In this document: piece after piece, positions 24,389-32,308 of the stretch
Numbering within the stretch: position 1 is the first letter of the stretch
Layout of the letters: every line of letters begins with the position of its first letter
Source: an uncultured Acetatifactor sp.
GTDB lineage: Bacteria; Bacillota; Clostridia; Lachnospirales; Lachnospiraceae
Reading direction: 5' to 3'
Assembly: GCA_947624245.1 (NCBI GenBank)
Contig: CANQJL010000009.1
Location: 25,821 to 89,820 of the forward strand
DNA: 64,000 nt
The notes under the pieces: generated by a model
Database searches by the model: none
What the model was told of the DNA's origin: nothing
Seen by the model: the letters and a program-made list of their open reading frames with translations, nothing else
Position numbers and translations under genes: made by a program

Positions 24389-24944
24389 TCTCATACCCCC
24401 TGTACGGTTCCACTTCCACCTGTATGTCCGGAATCTCCACGGACGCCTGCGTGCCGAGCACCTGCGATTCTTCCGGAATCCGCGTTCCTTCCGATGTCTG
24501 CGCTTCTTCTGATGTCTGCGTTCCTTCCGGCATCTGCGCTCCTTCCGATGTCTGCGCTCCCTCCGGCATCTGTGCTCCCTCTGATATCTGCCCCGCCGGC
24601 GCTCCCTCCGATGCCGAAGCGGCCTGCTCCTCCATTCTCCTGCGCACTTCCTCCAACGTCATCTTTTCCAGCAGGGCGTCCGCCCGCTCCGCCTCACGCC
24701 CTGCCTCCTCCATTCCCTGCTCCAGACTTTTCCGGAAATCCTCGAGCTGTGTCGCTGCCGACTGTCTCCCCGTTCCCGCGAGCAGACCTGCCACGGGCAA
24801 AAACAGCTGGATCAGCACCATGACGCTGACGAGCAGCTTCAGATATTTTTCATAGGACTCATGGGGCCTGAAATGCACCACAGCCTGTGCGCAGATCATA
24901 AAGATTCCCGTCCTGCAGACGGCCCGAAATAAAGCGGTTCCCAT
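24372..24944 (-). CDS. spoIIIAF: Stage III sporulation protein AF with hexapeptide-repeat tail
   Basis: A 190-residue protein with two N-terminal membrane segments (GIFMICAQAVVHF and LLVSVMVLIQLFLPVAGLLAG, about 12-60), a charged helical stretch with MTLEEVRRRMEEQA, and a tail dominated by about seven copies of a six-residue unit of the form x-[SP]-E-[GE]-x-[QR]. The membrane part identifies it as SpoIIIAF from context. The family's small C-terminal domain is replaced or displaced by the repeat. It lies between spoIIIAE and spoIIIAG. Confidence 0.88.
   Translation of the reverse strand: MGTALFRAVCRTGIFMICAQAVVHFRPHESYEKYLKLLVSVMVLIQLFLPVAGLLAGTGRQSAATQLEDFRKSLEQGMEEAGREAERADALLEKMTLEEVRRRMEEQAASASEGAPAGQISEGAQMPEGAQTSEGAQMPEGTQTSEEAQTSEGTRIPEESQVLGTQASVEIPDIQVEVEPYRGYENGEAR
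24463..24590 (-). repeat. 18-bp tandem repeat inside spoIIIAF
   Basis: About seven in-frame 18-bp units (GATGTCTGCGCTCCTTCC-like on the plus strand) encode MPEGAQ, TSEGAQ, MPEGTQ, TSEEAQ, TSEGTR and IPEESQ. Because the unit is a multiple of three, copy-number change would not shift the frame. Confidence 0.85.
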
Positions 24945-24959
24945 ATTTTTTTCTCCTTC

Positions 24960-26012
24960 TCACATGGAGGCCGTGATTACTGCCATGCAGACCAACAAAA
25001 GCAGCATTGCCGTTCCCGCAGTGCGAAGGAGCAGCATTCCCGCGTCTCCCGTGCGGTTCGCGCAGTTGGTGATCCGCTTGTCACAGACGATTCCCATAAA
25101 CGCCGCGGAGCATTTCATCAAAAGCGCTATGGCGGCGATCTTCATAAGCGGCGCCGCGCACATCACCAAGAACAGCAGAAGCAGCACCACGCCCACGCTG
25201 TTCTTTACCATCACGGCGGAGCTCAGCACCATTTCCACCACGCCGTCAGCGGCATTGCCTACCCCGGGAATGGCGGACACGATCTTCTGCAGGGCGGAAG
25301 TCCGCACGGTATCTACCACCGGCGTGATCAGCGCCTGAAGAATGCTCAGTCCCGCCACGACCCCCAGCGTCCCCTTCAGCACCCAGCCGATTCCCTTCTC
25401 CAGCAGGTCGATCACCAGAGTCAGCTTCTCCTCCACCCAGACGCCGTTGATCACCACCAGCATACACATGCTGTAGATCAGAGGAAGCAGCCCTGCGGAA
25501 AGCAGGTTCTGAATGCCGTATATGATCAGCAGCATCATCTGATAGGAAGCCCCCGCCGTCACCGAGCCCGTGGAAATTCCCAGCGAGATCAGATAGGCGG
25601 GAATCATGAGCTGAATGAACAGCACCACGTTCCCCATGGCGTCCGACGCGGTGGACGCCGCCTGATGAAAGCACTTCAACAGCACCACCGTGAACAGAAG
25701 GTAGGTAAAATAGAAGCTGATATCCGCCACCTGGCGCCTGTCGAAGATTTCCACGAAATGCGTCATCAGCGCCGACACGATCCCCAGCACCAGAAACCAG
25801 ACAAAGATATTGCGCATACCGGCCAGCTGCCCCGCAAAGTCCGCCAGCACTCCCTCGAAAAGTCCGCCCACGGCGCCGAATATGTCCCCCTGCATCACCT
25901 GTCCCAGAATCGCTTCCAGAGACAGGGAACTGCGCGGGAACAGCGTCTGCATTCCCTCGTTCAGCCGGTCCAGCCCGTAGTCCTGCCAGATTGCATTCAT
26001 ATCCATCGACAT
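24960..26012 (-). CDS. spoIIIAE: Stage III sporulation protein AE
   Basis: A 350-residue multi-pass membrane protein with six to eight hydrophobic segments from about residue 68 on, preceded by a short soluble region (MNAIWQDYGLDRLNEGMQ). Family features include SLGISTGSVTAGASYQ and VEMVLSSAVMVKNSVGVV. The B. subtilis protein has a signal sequence at its start; none is visible here and the gene begins only 12 nt after spoIIIAD. A second start at 26006 has better spacing from GGAGG. Confidence 0.92.
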   Translation of the reverse strand: MSMDMNAIWQDYGLDRLNEGMQTLFPRSSLSLEAILGQVMQGDIFGAVGGLFEGVLADFAGQLAGMRNIFVWFLVLGIVSALMTHFVEIFDRRQVADISFYFTYLLFTVVLLKCFHQAASTASDAMGNVVLFIQLMIPAYLISLGISTGSVTAGASYQMMLLIIYGIQNLLSAGLLPLIYSMCMLVVINGVWVEEKLTLVIDLLEKGIGWVLKGTLGVVAGLSILQALITPVVDTVRTSALQKIVSAIPGVGNAADGVVEMVLSSAVMVKNSVGVVLLLLFLVMCAAPLMKIAAIALLMKCSAAFMGIVCDKRITNCANRTGDAGMLLLRTAGTAMLLLLVCMAVITASM

Positions 26013-26024
26013 TGCCCTCCGCCT

Positions 26025-26411
26025 TCACATAAAATTACGGATCTGCTCTATCACGGCAAACAGCACCGGCAGGCCCGCGAACATGACGGCCAGCTTTCCC
26101 AGCACCTCTATCTGCCCCGCCACCGACTGATATCCGGCGTCCTTGCAGATACCGGAGCTGAACTCGCAGACATAGGTGATTCCGATGACCTTGAGCAGAA
26201 TGCCGAGATAGCTCTCCGCGCCGTCCAGATATCCCCGTATCCTGTCCAGCTGTCCGAGAACGGCCTCCACCTGCCGTATGGCATACCAGAAGATCAAAAT
26301 GCCTGTTCCCAGCCCGATATAGATGCCGTACTCCGGCTTCTGGGCCTTGAACTGCACCGCCAGGAGCACCCCTGCTATTCCCAAGAATCCCATCTTTATC
26401 AGTTCCTGCAT
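26025..26411 (-). CDS. spoIIIAD: Stage III sporulation protein AD
   Basis: A 128-residue membrane protein with three to four hydrophobic segments (MGFLGIAGVLLAVQF, IYIGLGTGILIFWYAI, YLGILLKVIGITYVCEF, LAVMFAGLPVLFAVI). The motif ITYVCEFSSGICKDAGYQ is characteristic of SpoIIIAD, a component of the mother-cell channel. AGGAGG lies eight bases before the ATG. It is closely spaced with spoIIIAC and spoIIIAE. Confidence 0.93.
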   Translation of the reverse strand: MQELIKMGFLGIAGVLLAVQFKAQKPEYGIYIGLGTGILIFWYAIRQVEAVLGQLDRIRGYLDGAESYLGILLKVIGITYVCEFSSGICKDAGYQSVAGQIEVLGKLAVMFAGLPVLFAVIEQIRNFM

Positions 26412-26423
26412 ACGATGAACCTC

Positions 26424-26618
26424 CTACAGTGAAAACAAGGTCTGTATCGTCTGGAACAGTTCATATATGTACGGCACGATCCACGTCAGCACCAGGATCA
26501 GTCCGGCCAGACTGATGAGAAAGGCATGTTCCTCCCGCCCGCTGTGCTTCAGCACCTGACTGAGTATCGTCACCAGTATTCCCACCGCCGCTATTCTAAA
26601 TATCAGACTTATTCCCAT
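26424..26618 (-). CDS. spoIIIAC: Stage III sporulation protein AC
   Basis: A 64-residue protein of two membrane helices (ISLIFRIAAVGILVTILSQV and AFLISLAGLILVLTWIVPYI) joined by a short polar loop with KHSGREEH. Size and pattern are standard for SpoIIIAC. It sits between spoIIIAB and spoIIIAD. Confidence 0.92.
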   Translation of the reverse strand: MGISLIFRIAAVGILVTILSQVLKHSGREEHAFLISLAGLILVLTWIVPYIYELFQTIQTLFSL

Positions 26619-26655
26619 AATCTCCCGCCTTCCGCCGAATTTCTTCCACAGAGCC

Positions 26656-27174
26656 CTACCACAGCGCGATGATGAGCAGCAGCCCTCCCATCGCGCCGAG
26701 CCCTACGGCCATTTTGCATTTATCGGTATTTTCGCGCTCCAGCTGCTTCACGGTACCCGCCATCAGCTCCCTGCTCTGCTCCATGGCGCGAAGCTGCATC
26801 TGCCCGTCCGTGTAACCGCCGCTTGAGGCGACCTGCAGAAAGACCTCTCTGTCCTCCTGCTTCAGCGGAAGCGTCTCCAGCGGCCCCTGCAGGCATTCCC
26901 GAAAGACTTCCGCAAACGACGCTCCCGTGTTCTCACACATCTTCGCATCGATGCTGTCAAAGGCTTCCGCAAAGGGAGAGGAAAGCCTTGCGGATACGTT
27001 CCTGCAGCTCTCCGGAAGCGTGGCCCTGCCGTACCGCACCTCGCTTTCCAAAAGCTCCAGCACCGTCCCCAGCATTCTCAGCGCTTTCACCCGTCCCAAA
27101 AGCTGTCCCCGATACCAGAATCCCAGCCCCAGGCACCCGAAAAATATCATCATGCCGCCGGCAAATTTAAGCAT
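26656..27174 (-). CDS. spoIIIAB: Stage III sporulation protein AB
   Basis: A 172-residue protein with membrane segments at both ends (KFAGGMMIFFGCLGLGFWY and MAVGLGAMGGLLLIIAL) and a helical cytoplasmic middle (LLESEVRYGRATLPE, LSSPFAEAFDSI). The fold is that of GspF-like proteins of secretion systems, as expected for SpoIIIAB. The start codon overlaps the end of spoIIIAA by eight bases. Confidence 0.93.
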   Translation of the reverse strand: MLKFAGGMMIFFGCLGLGFWYRGQLLGRVKALRMLGTVLELLESEVRYGRATLPESCRNVSARLSSPFAEAFDSIDAKMCENTGASFAEVFRECLQGPLETLPLKQEDREVFLQVASSGGYTDGQMQLRAMEQSRELMAGTVKQLERENTDKCKMAVGLGAMGGLLLIIALW

Positions 27175-28105
27175 TGCTCTCCCCCATTTCGACGACCTGT
27201 CTCACGATGCAGCGCCCGTTCTCTTTACCCAGCAGGAAACAGATATCGAACAGTCCGGCCCATTTCTCTTTGTCTGCGCCGAACCGCCGCTTCACATCCT
27301 TTATGCTCTCCCCGTGTACCGTCGCCAGTATCCTGCAGCCGCAGGCGGAGGCCCGGGCCAGCTGCTCCAGCTCCCCACTGCTTCCCAGCTCGTCTATGGC
27401 AATGACCTGGGGCGACATGGAGCGAAGCAAGAGCAGCATTCCCACAAGCTTCGGACAGCCGTCCAGCACATCCGTGCGCATACCGAGGTCGTTTTGGGGA
27501 ATCCCGCAGAAGGACCCCGCCAATTCCGACCGCTCGTCCACCACTCCCACCGTCATTCCTCTGCCGTAAGCACAGCCGTCCGATATCTGACGGATCAGGT
27601 CCCGCAGAAGCGTTGTCTTTCCGCACCCGGGCGGCGAGACGATCAGCGCGCTCTTCAGCCCCTGCTCCCCGTACATATGGGAAATGACGCCGTCCGCCGC
27701 ACCCATGACCTGATGGGATATCCTGATATTGATGTAGGAAATATTCTTGATGCTGCGAAGTCTCCCGTCGCTTTCCAGCACTGCTTGTCCCGCCACTCCT
27801 ACCCTGTGTCCGCCGCTGACCGTGATAAAGCCCTGACGCAGTTCCTCCTCAAAGGCGTAGAGGGAATAGTGGCAGATATGCTTCAGCAGTCCCTCCAGCT
27901 CCCGAGGCGAAACGCACAGGGCGCGGAGGGAGCTGTCGGACAGGGAGCCGTCCGGCTGCAGAAAGCGCTCCCTGCCGCCCATATATATCACAACGGGCCG
28001 AAACGCCCGCAGACGAATCTCCTGTATGTCCTTCTGACAGGCCGCCGTCTGCTGCCAGAGGCCGCGCTGCTCTGCGGGAAACAGCTGCAGGATCGTATTT
28101 TTCAC
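27167..28105 (-). CDS. spoIIIAA: Stage III sporulation protein AA (channel ATPase)
   Basis: A 312-residue secretion-type ATPase that energises the SpoIIIA-SpoIIQ channel in the mother cell. Walker A is SPPGCGKTTLLRDLIRQ at about 165. GVVDERSELAGSF is the Walker B-like segment, followed by VIAIDELGSSGELEQL and ATVHGESIKDV. The start codon is GTG with GGGGGAG six bases upstream. It is the first gene of the operon and follows a good SigE-like promoter. Confidence 0.95.
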   Translation of the reverse strand: MKNTILQLFPAEQRGLWQQTAACQKDIQEIRLRAFRPVVIYMGGRERFLQPDGSLSDSSLRALCVSPRELEGLLKHICHYSLYAFEEELRQGFITVSGGHRVGVAGQAVLESDGRLRSIKNISYINIRISHQVMGAADGVISHMYGEQGLKSALIVSPPGCGKTTLLRDLIRQISDGCAYGRGMTVGVVDERSELAGSFCGIPQNDLGMRTDVLDGCPKLVGMLLLLRSMSPQVIAIDELGSSGELEQLARASACGCRILATVHGESIKDVKRRFGADKEKWAGLFDICFLLGKENGRCIVRQVVEMGESNA

Positions 28106-28174
28106 CGGTATCTCCCCCTTTCCTTCCCCTGCGCCAGACGCAAACGGACGCGCACGGGTTTGTCCCCTCTCTCA

Positions 28175-28203
28175 AATATATGAAGACGCGCCGAGTATAT
28201 TCC
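28175..28203 (-). promoter_or_regulatory. Candidate SigE (mother-cell) promoter of spoIIIA
   Basis: On the minus strand GGAATATA (28196-28203), 13-nt spacer, CATATATT (28175-28182), close to the SigE pattern of an ATATT-type -35 and CATACAnT-type -10. It lies about 70 nt upstream of spoIIIAA, whose homologues are SigE-controlled. Confidence 0.6.
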
Positions 28204-28250
28204 TGTGAAATTTTAGGCAAACCTTTCTTTTTTCCGAAAATTCCGCACAG

Positions 28251-28273
28251 AAAAAGCCGGGCATCTGTCCGGC
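28251..28273 (-). terminator. Second of two tandem terminators
   Basis: Minus strand GCCGG, loop ACAGATGC, CCGGC, then TTTTT. It follows the stronger hairpin at 28279-28308 and protects spoIIIA from read-through. Confidence 0.7.
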
Positions 28274-28278
28274 AACAG

Positions 28279-28308
28279 AAAAAACGCCGCCGGACATAAG
28301 CCGGCGGC
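28279..28308 (-). terminator. Intrinsic terminator after the transglutaminase gene
   Basis: Minus strand GCCGCCGG, loop CTTATGT, CCGGCGGC, then GTTTTTT. Confidence 0.88.
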
Positions 28309-28388
28309 TAAAAATTACATTTAAAATCACCTAAATCAGAGATACTCTCTGGACGTTCGATGGCGGCTGAAAATTACATTTAAGATCA
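28303..28388. repeat. Direct repeat at the 3' end of the transglutaminase gene
   Basis: Copies at 28303-28329 and 28362-28388 (27 bp, GGCGGCTnAAAATTACATTT...) differ at two positions and are 59 bp apart. The right copy contains the stop codon and the left copy runs into the terminator stem, suggesting a local duplication of the gene end. Confidence 0.8.
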
Positions 28389-30068
28389 GTAGGTACAGAT
28401 ATTGTGGTAAATGCGGTAAAATCCTCCGCCCAGATTCTGCACCTGAATCTGAATGGAGAAATTGTCCCTCTTAAGCTCCGCCAGCGCCGCGTCCACATAG
28501 CCGCTGCGATAGGCGCCGCTGCTGTAGGCGCTCTCCACGCTGCTCCACAGACTTGCAGGCACTACATTGCTGAACTGCCTGTCCCCCGCGCCGACCCGTT
28601 TCATCTGCGCCTTACAATCGTCATAGTATTCCGTCAGCGTATCCAGCACTTCCTCCTCGGTGACGCCGGCCTTCTGCAGATTCCTCTGACGCTCCGCTTC
28701 CTCGGCGGAAAGCTCCGGCTCATCGCTGCCCGTGCTCTCTCCCTCACTCTTGCCGCGGTCCTCCCACACGAGAGGCTTGCTGGGATTGGGATTGATCAGA
28801 CTCTCGGAGGAGTCGCCTCCGCTCACCTCTGTATCCCCTCCGCTCACCTCTGTGCCGTCACCGGCCGGCGAGCCTTGGCCGTCCTGGGCGTTATCCCCGG
28901 CAGAATCCGCGGGCTCGGAAGCGATAGGCTGCTTGGAATCGCCCCCGTAGAGAGTGCCCGTACAGGCGGGCAGATACACGGAGAGTCCTGTCCTGACATG
29001 CGTTCCCGCAAACTCCGCATCACTTTTATTATAATAGTCGTAAGTCATAGGTTCGATGTCGTCCCAGGTCAGGTCCACATTGTAATATTTGCCGTCCAGC
29101 AGGACAATGTTCCAGGCATGTGCCTCCCCCGCATAGCCGGTGCAGTAGTAGCACGGAATCCCCAGCTGCGTCATCAGCAGCTGAAAAGCTCTGGCATATC
29201 CCGCGCAGACAGTCCGGCCGTTCTCTATGGCGCTGTAAGCCACCTGATTGTACGGAGCGTTCCTGTCATAAGCCGCCATCTCGGCCAGCGCGTCATGGAC
29301 GTACTTTTCCTTCTCCCTGTCGCTCCCCAGAGTATCCGCTCCCCGAAGCAGCTCCGCGACCTTGTCGGAATACTCCGTTCTCCCCTGCTCATTGCCGATC
29401 AGATCGTTGTATTTCAGCGTGATCTCCACGCAGGTGCCGTCCTCCAGGCACAGACCGGAGTATCCCATCTCCAGCAGCACCAGCTCCGGCCGATCGTTGA
29501 ACACCGCCTCAAAGACCGTATGCAGCTCTTCCTGATTCACATTGACCGCAGGGACAAAGGACGTCACCTGCGCGGCGGCGTTGGCGTATATCTGCCGGTA
29601 AAGAGGCTGCAGGTCAGGCTCCAGCATAGCGTAGTAAGGGAAAAATTCGGAGTCCACAGACAGATCCGTTTCCGCATCTGTGCCGGTCAGGACCTCGCTC
29701 AGATTGTCCGCTTCCTCCTGTGCCACCTGACTGGTGTCGGCATTGATCGGCTCATACCCCCACAGTCCGGTCACCTCCGCAGGAAGATTCTCCGGCATGT
29801 CGGCAGGAATCAGATACCCGTCCGTCTCCCGATTCGGCATCCAGTTGACATTGATGCCCGGTATGGCTTCCGGCAGCTTCCCTTCGCCTCTACCCGACTG
29901 TTCGGTGGGAACCGCATCTTCCGCCGGCTCGGCATTCTGCCCGAGGCCCTGTACCCGTCCGGCCAGCGTCTTGGTCAGGGACGGATTCAACGCACATATG
30001 ATGACTGCCAGACACAGAAGCAAAATCACACCGGCCAGTCCAAAAAAGATACGCTTCAATATCTTCAT
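28386..30068 (-). CDS. Membrane-anchored transglutaminase-like protein
   Basis: A 560-residue protein with an N-terminal membrane anchor (FGLAGVILLLCLAVIICAL, about 8-27), an extracellular helical region and a transglutaminase core at about 270-345: Cys in RTVCAGYARA, His in GEAHAWNIVLL, Asp in YYNVDLTWDD. A low-complexity linker (about 380-460) includes two copies of TEVSGGD, then a helical C-terminal part ending in FYRIYHNICTY. It is probably a surface cysteine peptidase or amidase, and a paralogue of the lipoprotein at 18774-20027. The start at 30068 lacks a strong ribosome site; GTG three codons earlier is possible. Confidence 0.8.
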   Translation of the reverse strand: MKILKRIFFGLAGVILLLCLAVIICALNPSLTKTLAGRVQGLGQNAEPAEDAVPTEQSGRGEGKLPEAIPGINVNWMPNRETDGYLIPADMPENLPAEVTGLWGYEPINADTSQVAQEEADNLSEVLTGTDAETDLSVDSEFFPYYAMLEPDLQPLYRQIYANAAAQVTSFVPAVNVNQEELHTVFEAVFNDRPELVLLEMGYSGLCLEDGTCVEITLKYNDLIGNEQGRTEYSDKVAELLRGADTLGSDREKEKYVHDALAEMAAYDRNAPYNQVAYSAIENGRTVCAGYARAFQLLMTQLGIPCYYCTGYAGEAHAWNIVLLDGKYYNVDLTWDDIEPMTYDYYNKSDAEFAGTHVRTGLSVYLPACTGTLYGGDSKQPIASEPADSAGDNAQDGQGSPAGDGTEVSGGDTEVSGGDSSESLINPNPSKPLVWEDRGKSEGESTGSDEPELSAEEAERQRNLQKAGVTEEEVLDTLTEYYDDCKAQMKRVGAGDRQFSNVVPASLWSSVESAYSSGAYRSGYVDAALAELKRDNFSIQIQVQNLGGGFYRIYHNICTY

Positions 30069-30126
30069 TTTCCACACGCATTCCGCCGCTCATGCGGCAT
30101 CTCTTTCGTTACTTTCATCTTAGCAT

Positions 30127-30173
30127 AAAAAGCGCCCCCATAGCAACCTTAGATTGCCATGGGGACGCTTTTT
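30127..30173. terminator. Bidirectional terminator, hsp20
   Basis: AAAAAGCGCCCCCATAGCAA pairs with TTGCCATGGGGACGCTTTTT around a short loop. It has T runs on both strands and follows the hsp20 stop on the minus strand. Confidence 0.9.
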
Positions 30174-30187
30174 CCTGCTTTTGGGAT

Positions 30188-30631
30188 TTAGCCCTCGATA
30201 CGGATATATTTTGTCTCTTCCGCTTTGGGTACCGCCTCTTTCTTCGGTACGCTCAGCTTCAGGATACCGTCCTCGAACTTGGCTGTGATATCCTCCTGGG
30301 TCACTTCCTCGCCCACATAGAAGGTTCTGCTGCAGGTTCCGTAGTATCTCTCCCGACGGATATACTTTCCGTTATCGTCCTTCTCATCGTTGTCCTGCTT
30401 GGTCTGCGCCGTAACGATCAGATAGCCGTCCTTCAGCTCTGCCTTGACATCTTCCTTCTTATATCCGGGAAGATCGATTGCCAGCTCGTAGCCTCCCTCA
30501 TTCTCCTTGATATCCGTGCGCATCACGTTGTTGGAAGGGGTATTGTACCTTGTGACTGCTCTGGCCGGGCGGGCAAGATCGTCAAAGAAATCGTCAATCA
30601 AACTTTCTCCAAAAATACTGGGCATCAACAT
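30188..30631 (-). CDS. Hsp20/alpha-crystallin small heat-shock protein
   Basis: A 147-residue ATP-independent holdase. The alpha-crystallin domain spans about 38-140: MRTDIKENEGGYELAIDLPG, YKKEDVKAELKDGYLIVTA, and FEDGILKLSVPKKE with the conserved GILxLxVPK. The C-terminus ends in KYIRIEG, containing the IxI-type anchoring motif. AGGAGG lies eight bases upstream of the ATG. It stands alone under a CIRCE-controlled promoter. Confidence 0.95.
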   Translation of the reverse strand: MLMPSIFGESLIDDFFDDLARPARAVTRYNTPSNNVMRTDIKENEGGYELAIDLPGYKKEDVKAELKDGYLIVTAQTKQDNDEKDDNGKYIRRERYYGTCSRTFYVGEEVTQEDITAKFEDGILKLSVPKKEAVPKAEETKYIRIEG

Positions 30632-30730
30632 AAGTCATTCCTCCTTTTTCAATACATGACCTTCGTCATAACCATTGTTTCCCGGAGAGGGATAAAGTAT
30701 GTATTCCTTTATCTCCTTCGTTCTGACTCT

Positions 30731-30759
30731 GTTATACCACTCTTGTTAGCACTCGTCAA
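30731..30759 (-). promoter_or_regulatory. SigA-type promoter of hsp20
   Basis: Minus strand TTGACG (30754-30759), 17-nt spacer, TATAAC (30731-30736). The -35 region lies in the centre of the CIRCE operator. Confidence 0.85.
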
Positions 30760-30772
30760 TAGCGAGTGCTAA
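30746..30772. promoter_or_regulatory. CIRCE operator (HrcA-binding site)
   Basis: TTAGCACTC, nine bases, GAGTGCTAA: an exact match to the CIRCE consensus. Overlap with the -35 element means bound HrcA would block polymerase until heat stress. Confidence 0.97.
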
Positions 30773-30807
30773 CAATTAATTTTTCTTTTATACTTTTTAT
30801 TTTTGCT

Positions 30808-31833
30808 TTATACTTTTGCCTTTGCCGCCTCCAACGCTTCGATCAGACGGTCGCACCATGCGTCAAATTCCGGATCTTCCTTCTGGCATTCCTCCGGATG
30901 GGACAGCACATAGTCCAGCGCGATCCGCACACCCTGATCGAACCGCACTGTCGTCTTCATGTCCGGCACGGCCCGCTTCAGCTTGCTGTTGTCAAACACC
31001 ACGGACACGGACTTGTCGCCGATCAGACTTCCCGTGAAATCATATCCGTACTTATCGCCCACGGCCGCAAGATATTCCGACGCCACATAATAGGGATACA
31101 GCTCCACGCCCAAAGCATCCGCTATGGTGGCGTAGATCTGATTCCAGGTCAGGGTCTCGTCCCCCGTGATCTGAAATGCCTCTCCGATGGCGTGGCGATT
31201 TCCCATCAGTCCGGTAAAGCCGATGGCAAAATCCGCATTAAAAGTCAGCGTCCAAAGAGACGAGCCGTCGCCCTGAATAATGACCGGCTTTCCCTCCCTC
31301 ATGCGCTTCACCACCTGCCAGAAACCGTTCTTCCCATGCACTCCCAGAGGAATATTGCGCTCGTCGTAGGTATGGCTGGGCCGAACGATGGTAACGGGGA
31401 AGCCCTCCTGGCGATACTTCTTCATCAGAAATTCCTCGCAGGCGATCTTGTCTCTGGAGTACTGCCAATAGGGATTGGCCAGGGACGTCCCCTCGGTGAC
31501 GACATAACCTGCCGTGGGCTTATGATAGGCGGAGGCGGAGCTGATATAGATATACTGTCTCGTCTTGCCCTGAAACAGCCGGTAATCCCGCTCCACCTGC
31601 TCTGCTTGAAAGCCGATGAACTCGCAGACGGTGTCAAAATACAGATCCCTGAGCTTCTCCGTCACATCCGCCTCGTCATTGATATCGGCGGCAATATGAT
31701 GGACGCCCTGAGGAAGGACCTCATTCCGGTTCCCACGATTCAGGATCCATACCTCCCAGTGCAGTTCATTCACCAGACGTTTTACGATCGCCGTGCTGAT
31801 GATTCCGGTTCCACCCACAAATAACGCTTTCAT
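30808..31833 (-). CDS. NAD-dependent epimerase/dehydratase family protein
   Basis: A 341-residue Rossmann-fold protein of the extended SDR class. The N-terminus MKALFVGGTGIIST has a GxxGxxS-type dinucleotide loop, VWILNRGNRNE contains the second strand, and YIYISSASAYHK includes a Tyr in the catalytic position, though the usual YxxxK is not obvious. TIVRPSHTYDERNIPLG and the C-terminal helices fit nucleotide-sugar epimerases or mRNA-binding-type SDR proteins. The substrate is unknown. The start at 31833 has GGAGATGCGGAC before it; a frame extending to 31899 runs through the CheY terminator. Confidence 0.8.
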   Translation of the reverse strand: MKALFVGGTGIISTAIVKRLVNELHWEVWILNRGNRNEVLPQGVHHIAADINDEADVTEKLRDLYFDTVCEFIGFQAEQVERDYRLFQGKTRQYIYISSASAYHKPTAGYVVTEGTSLANPYWQYSRDKIACEEFLMKKYRQEGFPVTIVRPSHTYDERNIPLGVHGKNGFWQVVKRMREGKPVIIQGDGSSLWTLTFNADFAIGFTGLMGNRHAIGEAFQITGDETLTWNQIYATIADALGVELYPYYVASEYLAAVGDKYGYDFTGSLIGDKSVSVVFDNSKLKRAVPDMKTTVRFDQGVRIALDYVLSHPEECQKEDPEFDAWCDRLIEALEAAKAKV

Positions 31834-31879
31834 GTCCGCATCTCCTTTCCGTGACATAAACTGTAAATACCGTATCCGA

Positions 31880-31919
31880 ATATATGAAGAACGGGGCACC
31901 AGCCGGACTGATGCCCCGT
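31880..31919 (-). terminator. Terminator after the CheY-like gene
   Basis: Minus strand ACGGGGCATCA, loop, TGGTGCCCCGT (11 pairs with one U-G), followed by TCTTCATATATT. The T run is weak. Confidence 0.6.
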
Positions 31920-31931
31920 ATCATACGGAAA

Positions 31932-32294
31932 CTATTTCTGTGCAACGCGGGATACGGTGGCAAGCACCTCCGCCTCGTCGAAGGGCTTCGTGATGAACTC
32001 CTCCGCTCCGCGCTTTAAAGCCTCCACCATCTTCTCCTTCTGTCCCGCCGCCGTGATCATGATGACCTTGGCGTCTTCCTTTGCCTTTTTGATTAACGTC
32101 AGCGCCTCGATACCGTCCATGACCGGCATGGTAATGTCCATGGTCACAATGTCGGGATTCAGCTCTTTGAACTTCAGATAGCCTTCCTCGCCGTTTCCCG
32201 CCTCCCCGACGATGGTGTGACCGCCGCGCTCCAGAGTAGCCCGCAAGATCTTTCTGGACGTTCTGGAATCATCTATCATCAATACTGTAGCCAT
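31932..32294 (-). CDS. CheY-like single-domain response regulator
   Basis: A 120-residue receiver domain. The acidic pocket DD is in VLMIDDSRTSRK, the phospho-acceptor Asp is in DIVTMDITMPVMDG (about residue 53), Thr is in VIMITAAGQ and Lys is in FITKPF. There is no output domain, so it works through protein contacts. The start at 32294 has GGGAGG seven bases upstream. It is 15 nt downstream of a CheX-domain gene, suggesting a phosphorelay pair in chemotaxis or another signalling path. Confidence 0.9.
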   Translation of the reverse strand: MATVLMIDDSRTSRKILRATLERGGHTIVGEAGNGEEGYLKFKELNPDIVTMDITMPVMDGIEALTLIKKAKEDAKVIMITAAGQKEKMVEALKRGAEEFITKPFDEAEVLATVSRVAQK

Positions 32295-32308
32295 TCTCTT
32301 TTCCTCCC

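Noticed and set aside
24463..24590. CRISPR-like short repeat array
   Set aside because: The units are directly adjacent, in frame inside spoIIIAF and without unique spacers.
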